Source: Niabella beijingensis
GTDB taxonomy: Bacteria > Bacteroidota > Bacteroidia > Chitinophagales > Chitinophagaceae
NCBI RefSeq assembly: GCF_020034665.1
Contig: NZ_JAIQDI010000001.1
Coordinates: forward strand, 1,302,001-1,366,000
DNA length: 64,000 nt
Direction of reading: 5' to 3'
Shown: piece after piece, positions 25,633 through 34,294 of the stretch
Layout of the letters: every line of letters begins with the position of its first letter
Numbering within the stretch: the stretch's first letter is position 1
Position numbers and translations under genes: made by a program
Notes under the pieces: generated by a model
Seen by the model: only the letters and a program-made list of their open reading frames with translations
Databases searched by the model: none
Told to the model about the DNA's origin: nothing

Positions 25633-26551
25633 TTATTGCATAGTGGCAAACAGCCGGCTGCACCAGTCCAGCAATTCTGATTCATCTAAAATGCTCCAGG
25701 AATGGGGATGCCGGCTTCCGTCTTCCCGGTATCCCTTATGGCTGCTTACAATCAATTCGGCATTTTTATTGCCATTTATTTTTAGTTGATTGATCAGGCC
25801 GGCATTGTCAATCGCGTTAATATCACCATAATCTTTTCTTCTGTTCTCAATCCACCAGTCAATATCAGGTTCTATGTACAGCCGCAATGCCAGGTTATTG
25901 AGTAAATAAGCATTACCGCCATTAGCAGCCGAATAACAGAACGGGGATTTTATGCGATAAGCGCTGCTGTTTGTTCCGGGTGTTCCATGCAGCGCCGTCT
26001 TCAAAAGCGTCATAATACTTTTACCTTCAGCAACAGCATCGTTGTTAAAGTTTCGCTGTACCGATTTTTCTGCTTCATTCCATAACCGCTCATAATCCAG
26101 CGGCGGATCCACTGCAAATACAGCAATAGGTTTTATCGTACTTTTTATTTGACCCGAGCAATACTGGGCATACCGAATGGCGCCCGTTCCGGCGGCAGAC
26201 ATTCCGCCGATCACAAATTTGTTCCCGGGAACGCTGTAGTTACAAAGTTCCTCTTTGATCATTTTGTCAATACGTACCGGCGACGCTGTCGCCCGTTAAA
26301 TTATCAAGAGCGTTTGCCGCAGGTACAACCGTCATTATCAGAATACCGGCTTCAAAGGCTTTCCTTTTAGCACTATCGGATAGGGTCCGGTCGTTGAGTA
26401 CGAGCAGGCCCTTTATCGCACTACGCGGGGGCCTGACAATATAAAAATTTTGTGAGCTGTCCTTTTCATTTTTAAAAACCATATGGGATTCCTGTCCCAA
26501 CGCATGGTACTGTGTAAACAGGAAGGAGACAAGAGGTATCAGGAATTTCAT
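25633..26551 (-). pseudogene. Alpha/beta hydrolase gene interrupted by a frameshift
   Basis: The first part (ATG at 26551, signal peptide MKFLIPLVSFLFTQYHALGQ) reads to a stop at 26267 after NLTGDSVAGTY. The second part (from about 26285 in the next frame, through IDKMIKEELCNYSVPGN) continues as an alpha/beta hydrolase with nucleophile elbow GGMSAAG and a C-terminal HKGYREDGSRHPHSW carrying a likely catalytic His. A one-base insertion in the GC-rich stretch around 26276-26290 explains the break. Either the gene is a pseudogene or there is a sequencing error; as given, two fragments (26551-26267 and 26262-25633) would be read. Confidence 0.75.
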
Positions 26552-26740
26552 AACGGGTGGTGATTTTTTTAAAGATACCGGCAGCCTTGCTACATCTGCC
26601 TGTTTTTGCAAGGTCAGCAATCAGCCATAAATGCCAGGAGACATCGCTGTCGGAGGAAGCAGGCAGATGACAGAGGTTATTTTCTTAACGGCACATCTGC
26701 CACACCGTCAGCGGGCTTCTCTGCTTTTACATTTCAGACG

Positions 26741-27085
26741 CTATCCCCCGCTTTTTTTGACCTGTGTATACCCTTGCTTCTGGAACCATTGCAGCAGTTT
26801 GTCGCGGTGATCACCCTGGATGATGATTTCGCCATCCTTGGCGTTGCCACCCGTTCCGCAAAACGATTTCAGTTTTTTTGCCAGCTCCTGCAGGGCATCA
26901 TCGGTACCTGTAAACCCCAGTATCACACTGGCCGTCTTTCCGCCGCGGTGTTTTGTTTCCAGCTGAATGCGCAGCCGTTGCTGTGCAGGCGGCAGGGTAG
27001 CCGGCTGGTCTGCATCCGGTTCAAATTTAAAATCCGGATCGGTGCTGTAGACAAACCCCTGCCTGTCTGATTTGTTCTTTGCCAC
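26741..27085 (-). CDS. SUI1/eIF1-like translation factor (YciH family)
   Basis: A 114-aa protein with a disordered N-terminus and a SUI1 domain from about residue 35: LRIQLETKHRGGKTASVILG, KKLKSFCGTGGNAKDGEIII and QGDHRDKLLQWFQKQGY are the conserved strands. Bacterial YciH influences start-site selection or stress translation. It follows nadC by 52 bp on the same strand and may share its transcript. Confidence 0.93.
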   Translation of the reverse strand: MAKNKSDRQGFVYSTDPDFKFEPDADQPATLPPAQQRLRIQLETKHRGGKTASVILGFTGTDDALQELAKKLKSFCGTGGNAKDGEIIIQGDHRDKLLQWFQKQGYTQVKKSGG

Positions 27086-27137
27086 AATAAGATACGTTTT
27101 AACTGTTAAGAGATGAGCCCGCTCTGTCCGGCCCTTG

Positions 27138-27998
27138 CTAAACCTTCGCTTTCAGGCTCAGGTCGAGACTTTGCGCCTGGTGGATCAGTCCGCCCACACT
27201 CACAAAATCAACACCCGTAGCGGCATAAGCTTCCAGCGTATCCAGGTTAATGCCCCCGCTTGCTTCTGTTTCAAAGGCTCCGCTGATGATATTCAGCGCC
27301 TCCGTTATCTGCTCCGGTGTAAAATTATCCAGCATTACGCGAAACACTTTTCCCGGGCCCACTTCCATCACTTTTTTTACATCCGCCAGTGTGCGGGTTT
27401 CTATTTCTATTTTTATCCCTAACCGGTGCTCCGTTACATATGCATGCGCTTTCTGAATGGCGTTCTCTATGCCTCCGGCATAATCGATATGATTGTCCTT
27501 CAGCATGATCATATCATAAAGACCAAAGCGATGGTTCACTCCACCGCCGATACGTACGGCCTCCTTTTCCAGCAACCGGAAATTTGGTGTGGTCTTTCTT
27601 GTGTCGAGTAAACGCGTCCGGTACCCTTTCAGCTTATCGGTATACTTACGGGTTAGTGTTGCAATACCACTCATACGCTGCATACAGTTCAGCAGCAGCC
27701 GCTCGCATTGCAGAATGGTATGCTCCAGTGCCTCCACTTCAAATGCCACATCGCCGGGCTGCATTGCGCTGCCATCCTCCATAAAAAATGTGACAGTACT
27801 ACCCGGCTCCCTGAACCTTAAGATCGCGGCAGCCACCTGCACACCGGCCAGAATACCTTCCTGCTTTACCTTCAGCACGGCTTTTCCCTTTGCCTGCGGG
27901 TCGATGCAGGACAGTGTGGAATAATCCCCGCTTCCTATGTCTTCCTGAAGCGCGTTACTGATCAGTTGTCCGAGTTTTTCCTGAAATTGATCTATCAT
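27138..27998 (-). CDS. nadC: Nicotinate-nucleotide pyrophosphorylase (carboxylating)
   Basis: A 286-aa quinolinate phosphoribosyltransferase making nicotinate mononucleotide in de novo NAD synthesis. Visible motifs are LQEDIGSGDYST, RLLDTRKTTPNFR with the substrate-binding Arg/Lys, GGGVNHRFGLYDMIMLKDNH and the C-terminal ASGGINLDTLEAYAATGVDFVSVG. The ATG at 27998 gives the normal start; an upstream in-frame Met at 28025 lies inside a terminator hairpin. nadA and nadB are not in the window. Confidence 0.95.
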   Translation of the reverse strand: MIDQFQEKLGQLISNALQEDIGSGDYSTLSCIDPQAKGKAVLKVKQEGILAGVQVAAAILRFREPGSTVTFFMEDGSAMQPGDVAFEVEALEHTILQCERLLLNCMQRMSGIATLTRKYTDKLKGYRTRLLDTRKTTPNFRLLEKEAVRIGGGVNHRFGLYDMIMLKDNHIDYAGGIENAIQKAHAYVTEHRLGIKIEIETRTLADVKKVMEVGPGKVFRVMLDNFTPEQITEALNIISGAFETEASGGINLDTLEAYAATGVDFVSVGGLIHQAQSLDLSLKAKV

Positions 27999-28002
27999 AC
28001 CT

Positions 28003-28039
28003 GTAAAAATAAACAGCCTCTCCATAGGAGAGGCCGTTT
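28003..28039 (-). terminator. Terminator between the DUF4783 gene and nadC
   Basis: A 13-bp stem (28011-28023 with 28027-28039, one G-U pair, 3-nt loop) ending on the minus strand in a T-run. It sits just before the nadC start, so nadC must use a start of transcription inside or beyond it, or read-through. Confidence 0.8.
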
Positions 28040-28061
28040 TATAACTAAATTTTCGAGAAAC

Positions 28062-28463
28062 TTACTCAATCAGCTGGAAACGCAATTCTTTGATCACCTC
28101 ACCGCCCTTCTCTTTCCGCATAAAAATATTTACCCGGTAGCTGCCGCCCGCTGTTTGCAGGGTGCCGATAGCATAGTTGCCGGTGGGCGAGCTGCCTTTG
28201 TGTTTCAGCTCAAAACCCTTTACGGTATTCTTTCCAAAAAAGTCCTTTAATGCCTGCTCCGCCTGCGACTTGTTGTAGGTATTGCTTTTGTCGGCGATGG
28301 TCAGCTGCATGCTTCCTCCCACATTTCCTACAAGCTGGGCCGCATTTCCTGTTTTAAGACTTGTAATAACGCCGTCCACACTCTGCGCATGTAAACCGGA
28401 GACCAGTAAGCAGGTTGAAACAGCAATTAAGGACAATCGTAAAAAATGTTTCATTGTATTCAT
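28062..28463 (-). CDS. Exported DUF4783 family protein
   Basis: A 133-aa protein with signal peptide (MNTMKHFLRLSLIAVSTCLLVSGLHAQ). The mature part is an NTF2-like small domain: GVITSLKTGNAAQL, then DFFGKNTVKGFELKHKGSS and a final YRVNIFMRKEKG strand. DUF4783 proteins are common in Bacteroidota and have no known activity. The start could also be the ATG at 28454. Confidence 0.85.
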   Translation of the reverse strand: MNTMKHFLRLSLIAVSTCLLVSGLHAQSVDGVITSLKTGNAAQLVGNVGGSMQLTIADKSNTYNKSQAEQALKDFFGKNTVKGFELKHKGSSPTGNYAIGTLQTAGGSYRVNIFMRKEKGGEVIKELRFQLIE

Positions 28464-28667
28464 TTTTGTTATCACGCTCCGTTCAAGGTTTTTACGAATA
28501 TATAAAAAAAAGTGCTTGATCTTCCCTGAACCGCATTCTGTGTAAATAGAACCTTTTAAAATCATTTATCTTAAACAATATTTTTAATTTTACAGTTTCG
28601 GCTGAGGGAACCGTTTTGCAGTTCAGTTTTACAGCCTCTTATTTTTTTAACTAAAAACATGTAGTTC

Positions 28668-30209
28668 ATGTCACAAAAAAGAGCGATCTTATTAATAATG
28701 GACGGCTGGGGACTCGGTAAAGTTGCATCAGCAGACGCCATCCAGAATGCCAACGTGCCTTTTACAAAATCTTTATACGAAAAATATCCGAATACCACGC
28801 TGACCACTTTTGGAGAATTGGTGGGTCTGCCGGAGGGGCAAATGGGCAACTCCGAGGTAGGGCATCTCAATCTGGGCGCCGGGCGCATTGTGTATCAGGA
28901 GCTTCAACGCATCAATGTAGCCATAAAGACAGGTGAACTGGCGGCTAATACCGAACTATTGCGCACTGTTACACATGCCCGGGACAATAACAAGCCCTTA
29001 CACCTGTTAGGCCTGGTAAGCGATGGCGGCGTACACTCTCATATTAGCCACCTGAAAGCACTAATTAACATTTGTAAGGATAACGGATTAAACGAAGTTT
29101 ATATCCACGCCTTCACCGACGGCAGGGATACAGATCCCAAAAGCGGACTCGGATTTATACAGGACCTGCAACAGCACCTGGACCAGACCGGAGTGGGTAA
29201 AATAGCAACCGTGGACGGACGTTATTACGCCATGGACCGGGACAAGCGCTGGGAGCGCGTGGCACTTGCCTACGATGCCCTGGTAAACGGGAAAGGAGCA
29301 ACAGCTCCTTCAGCCGTGGACGCCATAAAAAACAGCTATGCACAGGACATTACCGATGAATTTATAAAGCCCACTGTAATTGTCGACGCCGAAAATAAAC
29401 CTGTTGCCACTATTCAGAACGGAGACTCGGCGCTCTGCTTTAACTTCCGGACCGACCGCTGCCGGGAAATCACACAGGTGCTGACCCAGCAGAACTACCC
29501 GGAATACAATATGCATACACTGGAACTGGATTATACCACCATGACCGTTTACGACCACACCTTCAAAAATGTGCATGTATTATTCCGCAATGAAGACCTT
29601 ACCCAGACCATCGGAGAAGTGATCGAGGCCAATCATCTGAAGCAGATCCGTATTGCCGAAACAGAAAAATACCCGCATGTTACCTTCTTCTTCAGCGGCG
29701 GACGCGAAAATCCTTTTGTAGGTGAAAGCCGTATCTTAAAACCTTCACCCAAAGTAGCGACCTACGATCTGCAGCCGGAAATGAGCGCAAAGGAACTTAC
29801 GGAAGCCATTTTGCCGGAGATCCGGAATAAGAATGCCGATTTCATTTGCCTGAATTTCGCCAATGCTGATATGGTAGGCCACACCGGTGTTTTTGCAGCA
29901 GCCATTAAGGCGGTGGAGACTGTTGACCAGTGCGTGGAGCAGATCGTAACAGAAGCGCTGAAACAGGATTACGTGGTGTTCCTGACCGCAGACCACGGTA
30001 ATTCCGACTACCTGATCAACGAAGATGGCAGTCCCAATACCGCACACAGCATGAACCCGGTGCCGTTGTTCATTATCGACAATAACTTTAAAGGGGCTAT
30101 AAAAGAAGGAAAACTGGGAGATATCGCTCCAACCATTCTTACTTTTATGAAGCTGCCGATCCCCAAAGAAATGACAGGAGATGTATTAGTGGATAAGGAT
30201 TCCATATAA
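28668..30209 (+). CDS. gpmI: 2,3-bisphosphoglycerate-independent phosphoglycerate mutase
   Basis: A 513-aa glycolytic enzyme interconverting 3- and 2-phosphoglycerate with two Mn ions. The phosphatase-like half starts with LLIMDGWG, the phosphoserine is Ser62 in MGNSEVGHLNLGAGR, and the transferase domain carries HAFTDGRDTDPKSG. The C-terminal metal ligands are in NFANADMVGHTGV and LTADHGNSD. Length and motif order are standard. Confidence 0.97.
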   Translation: MSQKRAILLIMDGWGLGKVASADAIQNANVPFTKSLYEKYPNTTLTTFGELVGLPEGQMGNSEVGHLNLGAGRIVYQELQRINVAIKTGELAANTELLRTVTHARDNNKPLHLLGLVSDGGVHSHISHLKALINICKDNGLNEVYIHAFTDGRDTDPKSGLGFIQDLQQHLDQTGVGKIATVDGRYYAMDRDKRWERVALAYDALVNGKGATAPSAVDAIKNSYAQDITDEFIKPTVIVDAENKPVATIQNGDSALCFNFRTDRCREITQVLTQQNYPEYNMHTLELDYTTMTVYDHTFKNVHVLFRNEDLTQTIGEVIEANHLKQIRIAETEKYPHVTFFFSGGRENPFVGESRILKPSPKVATYDLQPEMSAKELTEAILPEIRNKNADFICLNFANADMVGHTGVFAAAIKAVETVDQCVEQIVTEALKQDYVVFLTADHGNSDYLINEDGSPNTAHSMNPVPLFIIDNNFKGAIKEGKLGDIAPTILTFMKLPIPKEMTGDVLVDKDSI

Positions 30210-30346
30210 TAATAAGGGCGGTTTCCGCCGGAGTGGGATCAGAAAAGCAAACGCGGGGCCGGATGAACCGGTTGATGGTTGCCTTGCTGGTCTCACTTTA
30301 TTTTTCTCTGGATGCGGCCACATTTTTTAAAACAGGATTTTGCTGT

Positions 30347-30354
30347 TAATTTTG
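30347..30354 (+). promoter_or_regulatory. -7 promoter box (TAATTTTG) for uvrC
   Basis: TAnnTTTG match 29 bp before the TTG start at 30383. Confidence 0.45.
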
Positions 30355-30382
30355 CAGGTTCTTAAACGCCTGAAGCAACAGA

Positions 30383-32182
30383 TTGACACAGGAAGAATTT
30401 TCAAATATCGCCGCCACTATTCCGCACCAGCCGGGCATCTATAAATACTTTGATGATGCCGGGAAGATCCTGTATGTAGGCAAGGCAAAAGACCTGCGCA
30501 AACGGGTGGGTTCTTATTTCAATAAAACATTTACCAATTATAAGACCCACGAGCTGGTACAGCGCATCCATCACCTGGAGTTTACCATTGTAAACAGCGA
30601 ACCGGATGCTTTCTTTCTGGAGAATTCCCTGATCAAGCAGTTCCAGCCCAAATACAATATCAACCTGAAGGACAGCAAATCCTATCCGTATATTGTTATC
30701 AAGAACGAACCGTTCCCCCGTATTTACCTCACAAGACAACCGGTAAACGATGGTTCCGAGTACCTGGGGCCTTATACCTCTGTTTTTAAGGTACGCGAAC
30801 TGCTGGAGTTTATTAAGCGCACCATTCCCATGCGTACCTGCAGTCTGAACCTGACACCTAAAAACATTCAGAAAGGAAAATTCAAGGTCTGCCTGGAATA
30901 CCACCTCGGCAACTGCAAAGGCCCCTGCGAAGGGCTGCAGACCCGGGAGGATTATGATGCAAACATCGGCCAGATACGGGATCTTCTGAAAGGCAACCTG
31001 GGACCGGTGATCCGCCATTTCAAAGAAGAAATGAAACAACATGCCGATGCCCTGGAGTTTGAAAAAGCGGAACAGGTGCGCCGGAAAATTGAATACCTGG
31101 AAGAATATTATCAGTCCAAATCCGTGATCACCGGGATAAAGGGAGGCGACAAAGACGTATTTTCCATCATAAAGGACAAATCGGTCGCCTATGTAAATTA
31201 CCTCATGATCCGGAACGGAACGGTAGTACAAACCCAAACCAACAAGCTGGAAACACATCTGGATGAGCCGGTTGAAGAGATCCTGGTTTATGCCATCAGC
31301 CAGCTGCGCATGACGTTCAACAGCCAGGTGCCGGAGATCGTGGTACCTTTCGACATCGAGTACCCCGAAGCGGGTGTTGATACAATGGTACCCCGGGCCG
31401 GAGACCGGAAAAAATTACTGGAACTTTCTGAAAAGAATGCCGGTTATTTTATTGAAGAGCTGAAGAACAAGGAACGGATAAAGATCAACCGGAATGTGGG
31501 TCATGTAAAGGTATTGGAACAGTTGCAGATCGATCTTCAGCTCCAGGAGCTGCCCGTCCACATCGAATGTTTTGATAACTCCAATTTCCAGGGCAGTTAC
31601 CCGGTATCCGCCATGGTTTGTTTTAAAAACGGCGTGCCGAGTAAAAAAGATTACCGTCATTTTAATGTAAAGACCGTCGAGGGCATCAACGATTTTGCCA
31701 GCATGAAGGAGGCGGTGTACCGCCGCTATAAACGACTGAAAGAAGAAGGGGCTGCATTGCCGCAACTGGTGATCATTGATGGAGGTAAAGGTCAGCTGGG
31801 AGCGGCACTGGAGGCCGTTGAGGACCTGGAGCTGCAGGGGAGCATCACCCTGATCGGTCTGGCAAAAAACGTGGAAGAGCTCTTTTTTGCAGGTGATATG
31901 GAATCACTGAAATTACCCTACAACAGCCCGAGCCTCAAGCTCATCCGTTTTATCCGCGACCAGGTACACCGTTTCGGTATCACCTTCCACCGTCAGAAGC
32001 GGAGCAAGGGCACCTTTAAAAATGAGCTGGAAGACATAAAAGGCATTGGGAAAAACACTGCCGATGAGTTGCTGAAGGCCTTCCGGTCGGTTAAGAACGT
32101 TAAAGAAAGATCGCTGGACGAGCTGGCCATTGTAGTAGGGAAGGCAAAGGCCCAGCTTATCGTTGATCATTTTGCTTTATGA
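30383..32182 (+). CDS. uvrC: UvrABC nuclease subunit C
   Basis: A 599-aa excision-repair nuclease that makes both incisions around UvrB-marked lesions. The GIY-YIG domain is at about residues 12-95 (PGIYKYFDDAGKILYVGKAKDLRKRVGSYF in two motifs), followed by the Cys-rich CSLNLT/CLEYHLGNCKGPC segment, a UVR motif (ALEFEKAEQVRRKIEYL), the RNase H-like C-terminal nuclease (ECFDNSNFQG, IDGGKGQL) and a helix-hairpin-helix (DIKGIGKNTADELL). Translation appears to start at a TTG (30383, L/M-TQEEFSNIAATIPHQPG), because the family's usual N-terminal sequence begins exactly there and no ATG is available. Confidence 0.95.
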   Translation: MTQEEFSNIAATIPHQPGIYKYFDDAGKILYVGKAKDLRKRVGSYFNKTFTNYKTHELVQRIHHLEFTIVNSEPDAFFLENSLIKQFQPKYNINLKDSKSYPYIVIKNEPFPRIYLTRQPVNDGSEYLGPYTSVFKVRELLEFIKRTIPMRTCSLNLTPKNIQKGKFKVCLEYHLGNCKGPCEGLQTREDYDANIGQIRDLLKGNLGPVIRHFKEEMKQHADALEFEKAEQVRRKIEYLEEYYQSKSVITGIKGGDKDVFSIIKDKSVAYVNYLMIRNGTVVQTQTNKLETHLDEPVEEILVYAISQLRMTFNSQVPEIVVPFDIEYPEAGVDTMVPRAGDRKKLLELSEKNAGYFIEELKNKERIKINRNVGHVKVLEQLQIDLQLQELPVHIECFDNSNFQGSYPVSAMVCFKNGVPSKKDYRHFNVKTVEGINDFASMKEAVYRRYKRLKEEGAALPQLVIIDGGKGQLGAALEAVEDLELQGSITLIGLAKNVEELFFAGDMESLKLPYNSPSLKLIRFIRDQVHRFGITFHRQKRSKGTFKNELEDIKGIGKNTADELLKAFRSVKNVKERSLDELAIVVGKAKAQLIVDHFAL

Positions 32183-32256
32183 GGCCGGCAGTTCGTGAAA
32201 TGTGATCAGTAAAGGATGCTCTATCCTCAGCTTTTCATGGCCAATTTAACAGTACT

Positions 32257-33552
32257 CTATTCCTCATCCATCTCTTCCTTCAGTTCATTGCTGATATGTA
32301 CCAGTACCTTATCAATGCGATGCCCGTCCATATCCACAATCTCAAAATCGAACCCGTTCCAGTCGAGCTTGTCGCCTGTGGAAGGGATCTGTTTCAGCCG
32401 GTGCAGGATAAATCCGGCCAGTGTGTCAAATTCCTGCTCACCTTCATTCATCCATTCGGCCTTATCGAAATAGGAAAGGAAATCGTAAAAAGGGATCTGC
32501 GCATCCACGAGGAATGAATCATCCTCCCTGCGGACGATCTCATAATCATCTTCGTTCTCATCAGGCATCTCACCGATGATCGCTTCCAGGATATCGTTCA
32601 GGGTGATCATTCCCAGCACGCTCCCGTATTCATCGATAATAAAACAGGAGTGTAACTGCGATTCTTTAAATTTCTCCATTACGCGGAACGCCGTATTATT
32701 TTCCGGTACAAAAAGTGCGGGACGCATCAGGTCTTTGAACGGCACCGTGTCTTTGTTGGTGTACAGGTCTTTCAGTGAGATCACCCCTTTTATATTATCA
32801 ATTTCTTCATCACAGATCGGGTAAATCGAATGCGGCTCCTTTAAGATTTTCTCCCGGATCATTTCTTCGGTGTCGTTCACTTTGAACCATACAATATCAC
32901 TCCGGTGCGTCATCAGGGAAGTAATGTTCCGGTCGCTCAGGTGAAAGACCCGCTCAATGATCTCCTGCTCCGTCTCTTCCAGCGTTCCCTGTTCGGTTCC
33001 CTCGCTGATGATCGCTTTGATCTCTTCCTCCGTAACCTGGCTGTTCTCACTTTTTATATTGAAAAGTTTACCGATCAATCCGCTCGATTTGGTCAGCAAC
33101 CATATAAACGGATACGTGATGATGGATACCCACCGCATGGGTTGTGCTACAAACTTGGCAATTTTTTCCGGCCGGGACAGCCCGATCCTTTTGGGCACTA
33201 GCTCGCCGAAGATCAGTGTAAAATAAGTGATAATGATTACCACTGTTGTGGTAGCAATGCCTTTGCTGTAAGGTGCAATGTTTGGAAATTGTACAAGGAA
33301 AGAAGTAATATGTCCGGTAATTTTATCTCCGGAGTAGATACCGGTTAAGATACCGATAAGGGTAATACCTATTTGTACAGTGGATAAAAAGACATCCGGG
33401 TGATTGGCCAGCTTGAGTGCTGCTTCAGCCCGTTTATCGCCTTTGTTTGCCTGGGCTTCCAATCTTGCTTTCCTGGCTGATACAAGTGCTATTTCTGCCA
33501 TTGAGAATAGTCCATTGAGTAAAATCAATAAGGCTATTATGAGTAGTTCCAT
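32257..33552 (-). CDS. CNNM/CorC (HlyC) family membrane transporter with CBS domains
   Basis: A 431-aa protein. The DUF21/CNNM transmembrane part covers about residues 1-190 with four hydrophobic segments and FTLIFGELVPKRIGL. Two CBS domains follow (about 205-335; LMTHRSDIVWFKV and LKDLYTNKDTVPF), then a CorC_HlyC C-terminal domain (EDDYEIVRREDDSFLVDAQI). Relatives handle Mg2+/Co2+ export or other cation traffic. The start codon overlaps the stop of the PAP2 gene by one base, so the two genes are translated from the same message. Confidence 0.93.
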   Translation of the reverse strand: MELLIIALLILLNGLFSMAEIALVSARKARLEAQANKGDKRAEAALKLANHPDVFLSTVQIGITLIGILTGIYSGDKITGHITSFLVQFPNIAPYSKGIATTTVVIIITYFTLIFGELVPKRIGLSRPEKIAKFVAQPMRWVSIITYPFIWLLTKSSGLIGKLFNIKSENSQVTEEEIKAIISEGTEQGTLEETEQEIIERVFHLSDRNITSLMTHRSDIVWFKVNDTEEMIREKILKEPHSIYPICDEEIDNIKGVISLKDLYTNKDTVPFKDLMRPALFVPENNTAFRVMEKFKESQLHSCFIIDEYGSVLGMITLNDILEAIIGEMPDENEDDYEIVRREDDSFLVDAQIPFYDFLSYFDKAEWMNEGEQEFDTLAGFILHRLKQIPSTGDKLDWNGFDFEIVDMDGHRIDKVLVHISNELKEEMDEE

Positions 33553-34169
33553 TAAACTATTTCGGTTGATTCCTTATCGAAGATATGAAATCCGAATCTT
33601 TTATTGAATAAGTTGCCCCAAAACCATCCAATTAAAATCCCGAGGGCGGTACCTCCGAGAACGTCGAAGGGATAGTGCACGCCTACATATATCTGGGCAA
33701 ACCCGATAATACCGGCCCAGATGAGCGGCAGCCAGGCATACTTAAAAAAGCGGCGGAAGGTTACAAAAAAGAACATGCTGATACCAAAATGATTGATCGC
33801 ATGGTTGGATACAAAACTGAACCCGCCGGAACAGCGCCCCAGTACCAGGCGTACCTTCCCTTCCATCTCCGGGTCATTGCAGGGACGCAGCCGCTCGAAA
33901 ATGTCCTTAAACAGGTGTGCACCCACCAGATCGGTACTGGCCGCCGTACAGATAAACAACAACAGCCAGAATGCGCCCTGTTTTTTAAAATTGATCAGCA
34001 CAAAGGCCACCACAAAGAGGTACACCGGTCCCCATACATAGGGATTGCGGAAAAGCGGCAGCAGTCCGTCCAGAACCGGACCGGCACTTTTTATATTGAT
34101 CAGCTCAAATAACCAGCGGTCTGCTTTTACCAGCCAATCCGGAAACGGGATATACAAAAATGAGGTCAT
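33552..34169 (-). CDS. PAP2 family phosphatase (lipid phosphatase-like)
   Basis: A 205-aa multi-helix membrane protein with the three PAP2 motifs: KDIFERLRP (K-x6-RP), SNHAINHFG (the PSGH-like motif with catalytic His), and QIYVGVHYPFD (H-x3-D). The third motif has Gln where many members have Arg. It probably dephosphorylates undecaprenyl pyrophosphate or another lipid phosphate at the periplasmic face. First gene of a pair with the CNNM protein. Confidence 0.9.
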   Translation of the reverse strand: MTSFLYIPFPDWLVKADRWLFELINIKSAGPVLDGLLPLFRNPYVWGPVYLFVVAFVLINFKKQGAFWLLLFICTAASTDLVGAHLFKDIFERLRPCNDPEMEGKVRLVLGRCSGGFSFVSNHAINHFGISMFFFVTFRRFFKYAWLPLIWAGIIGFAQIYVGVHYPFDVLGGTALGILIGWFWGNLFNKRFGFHIFDKESTEIV

Positions 34170-34173
34170 TCGG

Positions 34174-34181
34174 CAAATTTA
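34174..34181 (-). promoter_or_regulatory. -7 promoter box (TAAATTTG) for the PAP2-CNNM pair
   Basis: TAnnTTTG on the minus strand ending 4 bp before the PAP2 ATG at 34169, so the mRNA leader would be very short. Confidence 0.4.
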
Positions 34182-34279
34182 GAACGCAAAACGTTAATTT
34201 GAGCATTAGATCCGCGAATTGAGCCCTCCGCTTTCAGCTGACCGCACAAAGCGGAAGGCCAATAGCTGATACTTTTGAT

Positions 34280-34287
34280 TAAGTTTG
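34280..34287 (+). promoter_or_regulatory. -7 promoter box (TAAGTTTG) for the sulfatase-like gene
   Basis: TAnnTTTG ending 7 bp before the ATG at 34295; again a near-leaderless arrangement. Confidence 0.4.
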
Positions 34288-34294
34288 CAGTTTT

